Assembly (NCBI GenBank): GCA_964370115.1
Contig: CAYJIA010000011.1
Coordinates: forward strand, 1 to 50,392
Length of the DNA stretch: 50,392 nucleotides
Direction: 5' to 3'
Source: SIG603 sp964370115
GTDB lineage: Bacteria; Bacillota; Clostridia; Oscillospirales; Acutalibacteraceae
Shown here: positions 32,696-40,814 of the stretch, in pieces
Numbering within the stretch: position 1 is the first letter of the stretch
How the letters are laid out: every line of letters starts with the position of its first letter
Position numbers and translations under genes: made by a program
The notes under the pieces: model-generated
Databases searched by the model: none
What the model was told of the DNA's origin: nothing
What the model saw: the letters and a program-made list of their open reading frames with translations, nothing else

Positions 32696-33940
32696 TCAAT
32701 TATTTATTATGGCAGTGGCTGCCATATAAGCGGTTGAGAATGCGATTTGTAGGTTAAATCCACCTGTGTAAGCGTCAACGTCTATAACTTCACCGGCAAA
32801 ATAAAGATTGGGTGAAATTTTTGACTGCATAGTTTTTGGGTCGATTTCTTTTACATTGACACCACCAGAAGTGACAATAGCCTCGCCTATAGGCCTAAAA
32901 TCATCTATATTTACCGTGAAATTTTTCAGTAAATTTACTAGGGTTTTGCGCTCTGTTTTGTTAATTTCGCTACATTTTTTCTTTGGATCTATACCGCTTA
33001 GTGTTAGTATAACCGCTATCATGCTTTGTGGCAAGAGTTCTGCCAAAGAATTTTCAAAATTTTTCTTAGCATTTTTTTCTAAATCTCTTAAAATCCTTGC
33101 ATCTAGCTGTTTTAAATCAAGCGCAGGCTTTAGGTCTAAGGCTATTTTATATCTGCCCTTGTCCATGTTTTTAAGATGCGTGCTGGCCGATAAAATCATG
33201 GGGCCCGACACTCCAAAATGGGTGAATAGCATTTCGCCAAAATCTTCATAAATCGTTTTGTTAGTCGTGTTATCTACGAGTTTTATCGCACAATTTTTAA
33301 GCGATAAGCCTTGCATGTCCGCACAAAATGTGTCGGACGACACCAAGGCACTGAGAGACGCCCTAGGTGCTATGATGCTGTGCCCTAGTTTTTTAGCAAA
33401 CTTATAGCCGTCGCCACTTGAGCCAGTCACGGGATAAGACACTCCGCCCGTGGCAATTAACAAGTTTTTGCCATAAAAGCTTTCGCTTTGTGTTTTTACA
33501 CAGTATAAACCCTCGGAAAAATCCACGTCTTTTACTGTGGTTTTAAGTATCTTTCCTTTTTTTAACATAACAAAGTCGGATAAAGCATCTGCAACTTCAT
33601 TTGCATTATCCGATACGGGGAAAACTCTGTTTCCTCTTTCTGTTTTAAGTGCAACGCCAAGTTTTTCAAAAAACTCCATGGTGTCCTGTGCAGTAAATGC
33701 ACGAGAGGAGGCGTATAAAAATTTTGGATTTGTTATGACTGCCGATAAAAAATCTTGTGCACTGCAATTATTTGTTAAATTACAGCGACCTTTTCCTGTA
33801 ATTCTAAGCTTTCTTGCGGTTTTATCGTTTTTGTCGAGTATTAGTACTCTTAAGTTCTCTTTCGCACAAAGCCCTGCCGTCATTAGACCGGCAGGACCTG
33901 CACCTATTATGATTAAATCATATTCGTTTAATTGTTTCAT
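32696..33940 (-). CDS. HI0933/BaiN-like FAD-dependent oxidoreductase
   Basis: A 414-aa flavoprotein of the HI0933 family (annotated in databases as NAD(P)/FAD-dependent oxidoreductase, aminoacetone oxidase family or BaiN-like). The FAD dinucleotide fold is YDLIIIGAGPAGLMTAGL (about 7-24). The family signature KLRITGKGRCNLTNN (about 45-60) and the C-terminal FAD-closing segment YFAGEVIDVDAYTGGFNLQIA (about 378-398) are present. The physiological substrate is unsettled; one member has been linked to bile-acid dehydroxylation, but no bile-acid genes lie here. It begins immediately after the MurR stop (TAAATG), so it is translated from the same mRNA. Confidence 0.92.
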   Translation of the reverse strand: MKQLNEYDLIIIGAGPAGLMTAGLCAKENLRVLILDKNDKTARKLRITGKGRCNLTNNCSAQDFLSAVITNPKFLYASSRAFTAQDTMEFFEKLGVALKTERGNRVFPVSDNANEVADALSDFVMLKKGKILKTTVKDVDFSEGLYCVKTQSESFYGKNLLIATGGVSYPVTGSSGDGYKFAKKLGHSIIAPRASLSALVSSDTFCADMQGLSLKNCAIKLVDNTTNKTIYEDFGEMLFTHFGVSGPMILSASTHLKNMDKGRYKIALDLKPALDLKQLDARILRDLEKNAKKNFENSLAELLPQSMIAVILTLSGIDPKKKCSEINKTERKTLVNLLKNFTVNIDDFRPIGEAIVTSGGVNVKEIDPKTMQSKISPNLYFAGEVIDVDAYTGGFNLQIAFSTAYMAATAIINN

Positions 33941-34795
33941 TTATTTTTCGTAAACTCCATATTCGTCCCAAATGTCTTCAAGGCGTTTAAGTGTGCTTGA
34001 GACTTCGGTTTTTCTTTTTATAGCAATTGTGACAATTAGTGCATTGATAAGACTTAGGGGGCCTACTATTGAGTCTACAAACGACACCATGTCACTCATG
34101 GCGGTTAGTATATGCTTAGAAAATTCTGTAATTGGTGAAAAGTGATTGTCTGTGATTGCGACGGTTGTTGCACCTTTATCCTTTGCGTAGCTCATCGCCT
34201 TAACAGCCCTTTTTGTGTATCGTGGGAAACTTATACCTATTACTGTATCGCCTTTTTTAAGGTGCATTAACTGCCTTAGCATATACTCTTCGCTTGTCGC
34301 GTCAAGTAAAGTAACCTTGTCAAATATAAGGCTCATATAATGCGCTAAAAATGTGGCTGGGGCTATCGAGCTTCCTGCACCTATGATGTACACACTATCG
34401 GAGTGTGAGATTGCGTCTACAGCGTTATAAAATTCTTTCTCGTCCACTGTTTCCTTGGTTTTCTTAATTATATCTATATCTTGACTTAAAGAGGCTTGTA
34501 AGAGGTCTTCTAGCGTGAAGTTTTCGCTGGTGATTTTTAGCTTTTGCACTGAGTCCAGCTTATTTCTTGCCATGTCGTGTATTGCTTGTTGGAATTCAGA
34601 GTAACCCGAGTACCCGACCTCCATTGCAAACCTAACAACGGTTGACTCGCTTACTCCAACACTTTGTCCGAGTTTTGCGGCAGTCATAAAAGCCACTTTG
34701 TCATAGTGGTTTTCAATGAAATTGGCAATTAATTTTTGTCCTTTAGAAAAGGAATGTTCAAGCTCTTTTAATCTATCTGATAATCCTGTATTCAT
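33941..34795 (-). CDS. MurR/RpiR-family transcriptional regulator
   Basis: A 284-aa regulator with an N-terminal RpiR-type helix-turn-helix (about 1-77; LGQSVGVSESTVVRFAMEVGYSGYSEFQ) and a C-terminal SIS domain (about 115-250; SVYIIGAGSSIAPATFLAHY and GDTVIGISFPRYTKRAVKAMSYAKDKGATTVAIT) that normally senses a phosphosugar. The ATG has a stop codon directly before it and no adjacent ribosome binding site. A GAAAGGA lies farther upstream beyond a small hairpin. As first gene of the baiN-like/cmk/plsC/ispH-rpsA string it may regulate that operon or itself. The ligand is unknown. Confidence 0.92.
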   Translation of the reverse strand: MNTGLSDRLKELEHSFSKGQKLIANFIENHYDKVAFMTAAKLGQSVGVSESTVVRFAMEVGYSGYSEFQQAIHDMARNKLDSVQKLKITSENFTLEDLLQASLSQDIDIIKKTKETVDEKEFYNAVDAISHSDSVYIIGAGSSIAPATFLAHYMSLIFDKVTLLDATSEEYMLRQLMHLKKGDTVIGISFPRYTKRAVKAMSYAKDKGATTVAITDNHFSPITEFSKHILTAMSDMVSFVDSIVGPLSLINALIVTIAIKRKTEVSSTLKRLEDIWDEYGVYEK

Positions 34796-34806
34796 TTAAT
34801 TACTTG

Positions 34807-34834
34807 CGATATATAAAATCTATATCGTCCTTTC
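34807..34834 (-). promoter_or_regulatory. Ribosome binding site separated from murR start by a hairpin
   Basis: On the minus strand GAAAGGA (34828-34834) is followed directly by CGATATA-N7-TATATCG (34807-34827) and then, 11 nt later, the ATG at 34795. No other ribosome binding site is near. Folding of the hairpin would bring the site to workable spacing. The stem is AT-rich and weak, so this is tentative. Confidence 0.35.
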
Positions 34835-34988
34835 AAGTTTTGACGTTAATATGTTAACAAATATTGTAAGAAATGAACAATATGAAAGCCGACATATCTA
34901 TAGACTTCATTTTATCGCAAAATGAGCGAAAAATCAAGGGTTTTTAAAGTGAAAATGAAAGTTTGTGAAATTTTACTGGCAAAATTCC

Positions 34989-36866
34989 TTAAGGTAAATA
35001 AGCGTTCTCTTTTTCGTATTTTTCCTTTAGCCTGTATTTGGCGAGGAAAACTCCCATCATCCTGCAAATTATTCCAATTTCAGCTATTTCATCGGGTTGT
35101 AGGTTATAAATTCGCTCACAATCAGCAAAGCCAATAAATCCAACAGGGCGCTCGCCGTCCCACACACCAAAATGAAGAATATACTTTACATCGTATTCGT
35201 GTACAAGCTTTTCAGACCTATCACCAAGCTCTTTCACGTTGTTCATCACAAAGTATTCGTCGTCCATATTTGGGGCAAGCAAGGAATGAGTGCCGTTGGT
35301 TTTAATATTTTGCATTTTATGGATACTCGGCTTAAATCCAGGTTTACACCACTCAAAAGTACAGCTATGCTCTTCGGCATCTTCAGAAAACTCAAAGATA
35401 TATGAGCGGCTGAAGTTAAAGTGCTCTGCCAAAAGTTGTAAGATGCTGTCAAGGCATTCTTCAAAGTCGTTAGATGTGTATAAAAGCCTAAAAACATACT
35501 CAATTCTGTTGTCTCTAAATTTTTTCTGTGGCCCTTGAAGAGAGTAGATGCGGTCTTTCTTTGTTGCCGATTGTGAAGTATGTTTTGAAGTGTACTGAAC
35601 ATAGTCGCGAGTGTTGTCGCGCTTTGCCGCAGACAATGCGATATCAGCCTTGTTGTACAGTTGCTCCAAAACCGTGCCATGGTCTGGGCAAAGCGCAATT
35701 CCAATACTCACAGAAAGCTGTATCTTTTTATCGTTTTTAACATATTCTTTCTTTAAGACAGAGCAAAGCTCTTTTGCACGTTTTTGAGGTAGTGTTAAAT
35801 CGCTTAGGTTTCGCATAAAAATGAAAAATTCGTCGTCTCCTATGCGTCCTATCATGTCGCTATCTCTAAATTTGGACTTGAGTATATGTCCGATATCTCC
35901 CAGTACGGCATTTGCAAAAATTTGGCCTAGCTCTGTGTTTATACTGTCAAAATTATCTATGTCAACAATTAACAGTGCGCAGTTTTGCCCAGGCAAAAGT
36001 TTAGACAAGTCGTTTTCGATAAGTCTCTCCATTGTGGATTTTTTCAAAAGACCTGTAAGCTCGTCGATATTACCTTGTTCGCTCAAGTCTGCAAGTTCTG
36101 CCGTGCTGTTTCCAAGTTCTTCAAAATTTCCTGTGATTTTAAAAGGTTTATTTTTTTTATCTAAAACCATGTCGAGTTTCATGTTGTAAAAATAGACTTG
36201 GCCCTCTTTTGTATAAAAACTAATTTTCTTTTTCACACTTGCCTTGCGTCGCTCTGCGTTGAGGTTAAAAAATGACAGAACATGCTCATCTCGTATGATG
36301 TTTTCATCAATTAGACTCTGTGGGAAATTTTCCACGCATGGTAAAATACCTAGTCTGTCTGCAAAATACTTACTGCAAATAAAAACTTTAGTATCAAAAT
36401 CATACTCAAACTGCATATCATTATCAAATGCGGATATAGGGTTTTCAAAACCTATGCCGTTGATATCCATAATTTTATCACAAGGCGTTTCGGGCTGTAG
36501 AGATATTTGCGCCAAAATAAGTTTTGCACCCTCGTCTGATGTTACAGGTCTTGACTGAATATTTAATTTGAGGTGAGTTCCGTCTTTTTTTATAAGTTTA
36601 ATTTTTGTAAAGCTGTCGGCAGGCGATGAGCACAAGGCGGTGTCGAGTCCGCGCTCGTCGTCTAGCACACGCATTATTCCGCTGCAACAATTTTTATATT
36701 TTTGCGAAAACTCTTCACGTGTGTACGCTATTAAATCGAAGAAGCTGTTATTTGCCTGCACTACACGAAGTTCCTTGCCGCACTCCAGCACAGCTATTGC
36801 ACTGGGAAGTGAGTTGTTTAAAAGTTCTAAATCCATAAGCGGTAAAACCATATTTAAATTGCTCAT
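34989..36866 (-). CDS. PAS-GGDEF-GAF signalling protein
   Basis: A 625-aa cytoplasmic cyclic-di-nucleotide signalling protein. The N-terminal PAS-like sensor (about 10-125) is followed by a second PAS-like region (about 150-255) and a GGDEF domain (about 262-430). The latter has DELTGLLKK, VDIDNFDSIN and the active-site loop reading IGDDEF (about 340-345), so the second Gly of GGDEF is Asp. The inhibitory-site motif RxxD (RDSD) lies exactly 5 residues upstream. SVSIGIALCPDHG completes the fold. A C-terminal GAF-like domain (about 455-610) follows. There are no membrane spans. Cyclase activity is plausible but uncertain because of the Asp. Confidence 0.9.
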   Translation of the reverse strand: MSNLNMVLPLMDLELLNNSLPSAIAVLECGKELRVVQANNSFFDLIAYTREEFSQKYKNCCSGIMRVLDDERGLDTALCSSPADSFTKIKLIKKDGTHLKLNIQSRPVTSDEGAKLILAQISLQPETPCDKIMDINGIGFENPISAFDNDMQFEYDFDTKVFICSKYFADRLGILPCVENFPQSLIDENIIRDEHVLSFFNLNAERRKASVKKKISFYTKEGQVYFYNMKLDMVLDKKNKPFKITGNFEELGNSTAELADLSEQGNIDELTGLLKKSTMERLIENDLSKLLPGQNCALLIVDIDNFDSINTELGQIFANAVLGDIGHILKSKFRDSDMIGRIGDDEFFIFMRNLSDLTLPQKRAKELCSVLKKEYVKNDKKIQLSVSIGIALCPDHGTVLEQLYNKADIALSAAKRDNTRDYVQYTSKHTSQSATKKDRIYSLQGPQKKFRDNRIEYVFRLLYTSNDFEECLDSILQLLAEHFNFSRSYIFEFSEDAEEHSCTFEWCKPGFKPSIHKMQNIKTNGTHSLLAPNMDDEYFVMNNVKELGDRSEKLVHEYDVKYILHFGVWDGERPVGFIGFADCERIYNLQPDEIAEIGIICRMMGVFLAKYRLKEKYEKENAYLP

Positions 36867-36905
36867 ATTTTTCTCCCTTCTTAAAAAGCCTAAATACTAC
36901 GTATA

Positions 36906-36934
36906 ATTTTATCACAAATTATATATTGTTTCAA
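36906..36934 (-). promoter_or_regulatory. Promoter of the GGDEF gene
   Basis: On the minus strand: TTGAAA (36929-36934), 17-bp spacer, TAAAAT (36906-36911), followed by a GGGAGA ribosome binding site before the ATG. Confidence 0.65.
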
Positions 36935-37204
36935 TAAATTTAAACATAATTCGTATAATTGTTATATACAACACATGACCTCTTTCGAAATAAACAAATA
37001 TTTTAAAAAAAATTATGCAAAACATAGAATAAGTAAAATTTGAATATTTTTCCCAAAGAAAATTTGATTTTTGCTTTACTAATAAGCAGTTGCTGTTATA
37101 TAATATCATTAATTATTAATAAAAAAAATGCATTATTTTAATTTTTTATGTGTTTTTTGTATTGGTTTATCGGTAGACTACACTAATTAACAGGAGGAAT
37201 TATC
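36935..37204. other. AT-rich intergenic region before the hydrogenase operon
   Basis: About 270 nt without a gene. TATAAT at 37099-37104 with a poor -35 (TTACTA, 37076-37081) is the best candidate hydrogenase promoter. The near-palindrome TTGTTATATACAA at 36959-36971 is the only operator-like sequence noticed. AGGAGG at 37193-37198 is the hydC ribosome binding site. Otherwise I see only A/T-rich sequence. Confidence 0.4.
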
Positions 37205-37714
37205 ATGAAAACTAGCGAGATACTTACATTTTGTAAATTGCCTGAAGATCAGCACAAACTTGAAGAAATTCAAAATGTGATTGATTTATATGAGGCAAAC
37301 CCTGACAAGTTGATAGCCGTTCTTCACTCGGCACAAGAGATTTATGGCTGTCTTCCACTTAATATTCAATGTTTTATTGCAAAAAGAATGAATATACCCG
37401 TGTCAAAAATTTCGGGTGTAGTGACATTTTATTCTTTCTTTTCAACAAAACCGCGAGGAAAAAACATTATACGTGTTTGTATGGGAACGGCGTGCTATGT
37501 AAGGGGAGGAAAAAAACTCGTCGAGGCATTGCAGGACAAATTGGGAATAGCAATAGGTGAAACGACAGACGACAATTTGTTTTCTCTAGAGATTGCACGC
37601 TGTATAGGAGCATGTGGTTTGGCACCTGCAATAATGATAAACGACACGATTTATAAACAGGTAAATCCAAATAAATTAGGCGCCATTTTAGGCGAGTACG
37701 GCGGGGTGAAATAA
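37205..37714 (+). CDS. hydC: Hydrogenase subunit HydC (NuoE-like)
   Basis: Small [2Fe-2S] subunit of a multimeric NAD(P)-linked [FeFe] hydrogenase, homologous to NuoE, 169 aa. The N-terminal helical bundle (KLEEIQNVIDLYEANPDKLIAVLH) is followed by a thioredoxin-like domain with cluster ligands Cys92, Cys97, Cys133 and Cys137 (CMGTACYVRGG and CIGACGLAP). The motif PVSKISGVVTFYSFF is typical. AGGAGG precedes the ATG. The next gene begins 2 nt after its stop. In characterised HydABC enzymes this subunit is part of the electron path between the flavin subunit and the hydrogenase subunit. Confidence 0.95.
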   Translation: MKTSEILTFCKLPEDQHKLEEIQNVIDLYEANPDKLIAVLHSAQEIYGCLPLNIQCFIAKRMNIPVSKISGVVTFYSFFSTKPRGKNIIRVCMGTACYVRGGKKLVEALQDKLGIAIGETTDDNLFSLEIARCIGACGLAPAIMINDTIYKQVNPNKLGAILGEYGGVK

Positions 37715-37715
37715 T

Positions 37716-40700
37716 ATGAAAATAAGTGATTATAAAAATCTTGCAAAGATAAAGGAAGAGTACAACAAGTCTATAAATTCTTATGAAAAAACAGTGCTTA
37801 TTTGCGCAGGTGCAGGCTGTGTATCGTCAAACTGTAGTGAAGTTAGCAGTGCTTTTAAAAGTGAGATTGAAACAAACGGATATGAAGAAAAAATTAAAGT
37901 GATAGAAACAGGTTGTATGGGTCTGTGTGCAGTAGGACCTGTGATGCTGATTTTGCCAGAGAGAATTTTTTACACAAATTTAGATGCGGGTAAGGCACGC
38001 GAGATATTCCACCTTCACGTATTGAAAAATGAAATCATAGAGCAGTACACATACTTTGACCCAAGCCTTGAAAAATTTGTGCCAAAAATTGATGACATAG
38101 AGTTTTATAAGGCACAAGTCAAGATAGTTCTTGATAACTGCGGTTTAATAGACTACTCCGACATTGATGCTTATATAGCAAAAGACGGATATAAAGCAGT
38201 TTTTAAAGCGCTTAGCGAGCGATGTCCCGAAGATGTAATAGAAGAGATTAAAATTTCGGGGCTTCGCGGTAGAGGAGGCGCTGGATTTCCTACTCATATC
38301 AAATGGTCTGCCTGTAATAAGATGGAAAGCGATGAAAAATACATAGTATGTAATGCCGACGAGGGAGACCCTGGTGCATTTATGGACAGGAGTATCATAG
38401 AGGGCGACCCACACTGCGTTCTAGAGGGAATGATGCTAGGTGCTTTTGCAATAGGTGCAAACACGGGATACGTTTATATAAGGGCAGAGTATCCAATAGC
38501 GATAGAAAGGCTAAAACTTGCCATAGAGCAGGCAAGGGAGAAAGGCCTTTTAGGCAGGGATATTTTTGGTCTTGGTTTTGATTTTGATGTAGAGATTAGA
38601 ATAGGCGCAGGTGCATTTGTCTGTGGAGAAGAAACAGCGCTTATTGCCTCGATTGAGGGACAAAGGGGAGAGCCAAAACAAAAACCACCGTTCCCATTTG
38701 AGTCTGGAATAAACGGAAAACCTACAATAATAAACAATGTTGAGACCATTGCGAACGTGCCAAAAATTTTGCTAAAAGGCGGCGATTGGTATGCAGGTTT
38801 TGGTGTGCCCGAAGCACCCGGAACAAAGGTGTTTGCGCTTGCAGGTCAAGTGGTAAACACGGGAATTATCGAAGTGCCAATAGGTATATCGCTGGGCGAT
38901 ATCATATATAAAGTTGGTGCAGGCATTAGAGACGGCAAGAAATTCAAGGCAGCACAAATGGGCGGCCCCTCAGGTGGATGTATAACAAAAGAAAACCTGA
39001 ATACGCCAATAGACTATGAGTCACTAAAAAAACTTGGCGCCATAATGGGTTCTGGCGGGCTAATAGTCATGAACGAAGACACCTGTATGGTGGACACGGC
39101 AAGATTTTTTATGGACTTTATACGCGAGGAGTCTTGCGGAAAATGTGTTGCTTGTCGCATAGGCACAAAGCGTATGCTTGAAATTTTAGAGAACATAACA
39201 GATGGAAAAGGAAATGAGGGCGACATAGAGCTTTTAGAAAGCCTTGGCAAAACAATACAGGACACTGCAATGTGTGGACTAGGCCAAACTGCACCAAACC
39301 CAATACTTTCTACAATAGAAAACTTTAGGGACGAATACGAGGAGCATATAGCGAAAAAACGCTGTAGCGCAGGTGTATGTGCCTCTATGTTCATCTCACC
39401 TTGTGAAAACACCTGTCCTGCAAATATAAACATACCTGGATATATTTCACTTATAGCCTCAGGTAGATTTATAGATGCATATAACTTGATACTAAGAGAG
39501 AACCCATTCCCTGCAATTTGCGGAAGAATTTGCACAAGACCATGTGAGCAAAAATGTCGCAGGGCAGGAGTAGACCAATCTGTTGCGATTAGAGATTTAA
39601 AACGCTTTGTATCAGACTATGCGTTTAAAAATGAACTTCCCTACTCTATGCAGTTATCATACCCTAAAAACGGTAAAAAAGTCGCCGTTGTGGGCGCTGG
39701 CGCCTCGGGACTTACCTGTGCATATTATCTTGTAAGAATAGGTTATGATGTAGACGTGTTTGAGAGCGAAAACGTTGCAGGTGGCGTGCTTGCCTTTGGA
39801 ATACCAGAGTATAGACTACCAAAAGACATACTTGCCCATGAGGTTGATTTAATCAAAAAGGCAGGTGTCAACATCTTGCTTAATACCTCAGTAGGCAAAG
39901 ACATAGAATTTGCCAAATTAAGGCAGGAATACTCATCAATTTACCTTGCAACGGGTACACAGTTCCCACAAAAGGTGAATATTGAGGGCGAAGATTTAGA
40001 CGGTGTTATCCACGGAATAAGTTTTTTAAAAAGTGTATTTAACGGCGAGCCTAGATTTGACGGGCAAACTGTTTGCGTAATAGGTGGCGGAAACACGGCA
40101 ATAGACTCGGCGAGAACAGCGCTTAGGATAGGTGCCGAAAAAGTTATAATTCTATACAGAAGAACTCAGGACGCAATGCCTGCATATAAAGAGGAAATTA
40201 TAGAGGCGCTTGAAGAGGGTATAGAGATAATGGAACTTGTAAGCCCTACAAAAATTATTGCAAGGCAAGACAGAAAAGTTTGTGGTATAGAGTGTAAAAA
40301 AATGAAGCTTGGCGACTTTGACTCATCGGGCAGAAGAAAATCTGTGAGCGCTGGAGAAGATAATTTTGTCATAGACTGCGACATAGTAATTCCAGCTGTA
40401 AGCCAATATGCCGACCTTCCATTTATCAAAAAAGAGGACATAGGAACGACTTCTTGGGGAACTTTTATAGTCGATGCCGACACACTTATGACCACAATGG
40501 ACGGCGTTTTTGCAGGCGGTGACGTGGCAAGAGGACCAGACGATGTAATCCGCGCAATAGCCGACGGCAAACAAGCAGCAATTGCAATGGATAAATATCT
40601 TGGTGGAAAAGGCGAGCTTAACAAGGGTGCCGAAATTGACATACCTCAAATAGTAGATGAAGACGAGGTAGTGTATCACGAGCAGTTCCCAAAAGAAATT

Positions 40701-40808
40701 TTAGACCCAGACAAGAGAAATCACAATTTTGAAGAGGTTGTAAAAGGCTTCCATAAAATAAATGCACTTGCAGAGGCTATGCGCTGTCTGCACTGCGACA
40801 GGAGGTAA
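37716..40808 (+). CDS. hydB: HydB (NuoF-like) fused to an NfnB/GltD-like NAD(P) module
   Basis: A 1030-aa fusion. Residues 1-110: thioredoxin-like [2Fe-2S] domain (CAGAGCVSSNC, CMGLCAVGP). Residues about 115-540: NuoF-like NADH/FMN domain (GLRGRGGAGFPTHIKW, CNADEGDPGAFMDR) and the [4Fe-4S] motif SCGKCVACRIGTKR (about 472-480) with a further Cys near 519. Canonical HydB then ends with a two-cluster ferredoxin domain. Here, after CSAGVC (about 549), it continues with a GltD/NfnB-type N-terminal Fe-S domain (CENTCPANINIPGY, CGRICTRPCEQKCRR), an FAD fold VAVVGAGASGLTCAYYL (about 656-672), a second dinucleotide fold VCVIGGGNTAIDSAR (about 786-800) with YRR, and FAGGDVARGPDDVIRAIADG. It ends CLHCDRR. 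A second flavin and NAD(P)H site is therefore predicted. Confidence 0.93.
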   Translation: MKISDYKNLAKIKEEYNKSINSYEKTVLICAGAGCVSSNCSEVSSAFKSEIETNGYEEKIKVIETGCMGLCAVGPVMLILPERIFYTNLDAGKAREIFHLHVLKNEIIEQYTYFDPSLEKFVPKIDDIEFYKAQVKIVLDNCGLIDYSDIDAYIAKDGYKAVFKALSERCPEDVIEEIKISGLRGRGGAGFPTHIKWSACNKMESDEKYIVCNADEGDPGAFMDRSIIEGDPHCVLEGMMLGAFAIGANTGYVYIRAEYPIAIERLKLAIEQAREKGLLGRDIFGLGFDFDVEIRIGAGAFVCGEETALIASIEGQRGEPKQKPPFPFESGINGKPTIINNVETIANVPKILLKGGDWYAGFGVPEAPGTKVFALAGQVVNTGIIEVPIGISLGDIIYKVGAGIRDGKKFKAAQMGGPSGGCITKENLNTPIDYESLKKLGAIMGSGGLIVMNEDTCMVDTARFFMDFIREESCGKCVACRIGTKRMLEILENITDGKGNEGDIELLESLGKTIQDTAMCGLGQTAPNPILSTIENFRDEYEEHIAKKRCSAGVCASMFISPCENTCPANINIPGYISLIASGRFIDAYNLILRENPFPAICGRICTRPCEQKCRRAGVDQSVAIRDLKRFVSDYAFKNELPYSMQLSYPKNGKKVAVVGAGASGLTCAYYLVRIGYDVDVFESENVAGGVLAFGIPEYRLPKDILAHEVDLIKKAGVNILLNTSVGKDIEFAKLRQEYSSIYLATGTQFPQKVNIEGEDLDGVIHGISFLKSVFNGEPRFDGQTVCVIGGGNTAIDSARTALRIGAEKVIILYRRTQDAMPAYKEEIIEALEEGIEIMELVSPTKIIARQDRKVCGIECKKMKLGDFDSSGRRKSVSAGEDNFVIDCDIVIPAVSQYADLPFIKKEDIGTTSWGTFIVDADTLMTTMDGVFAGGDVARGPDDVIRAIADGKQAAIAMDKYLGGKGELNKGAEIDIPQIVDEDEVVYHEQFPKEILDPDKRNHNFEEVVKGFHKINALAEAMRCLHCDRR

Positions 40809-40814
40809 GTATTC

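Noticed and set aside
36959..36971. TTGTTATATACAA considered as a Rex operator before the hydrogenase operon
   Set aside because: It lacks the TTGTTAA-N4-TTAACAA form, the symmetry is imperfect, and it lies about 230 nt upstream of hydC.
39014..39535. 173-codon open frame on the minus strand
   Set aside because: Antisense to conserved HydB sequence (Fe-S region and start of the GltD-like part); no initiation signal.
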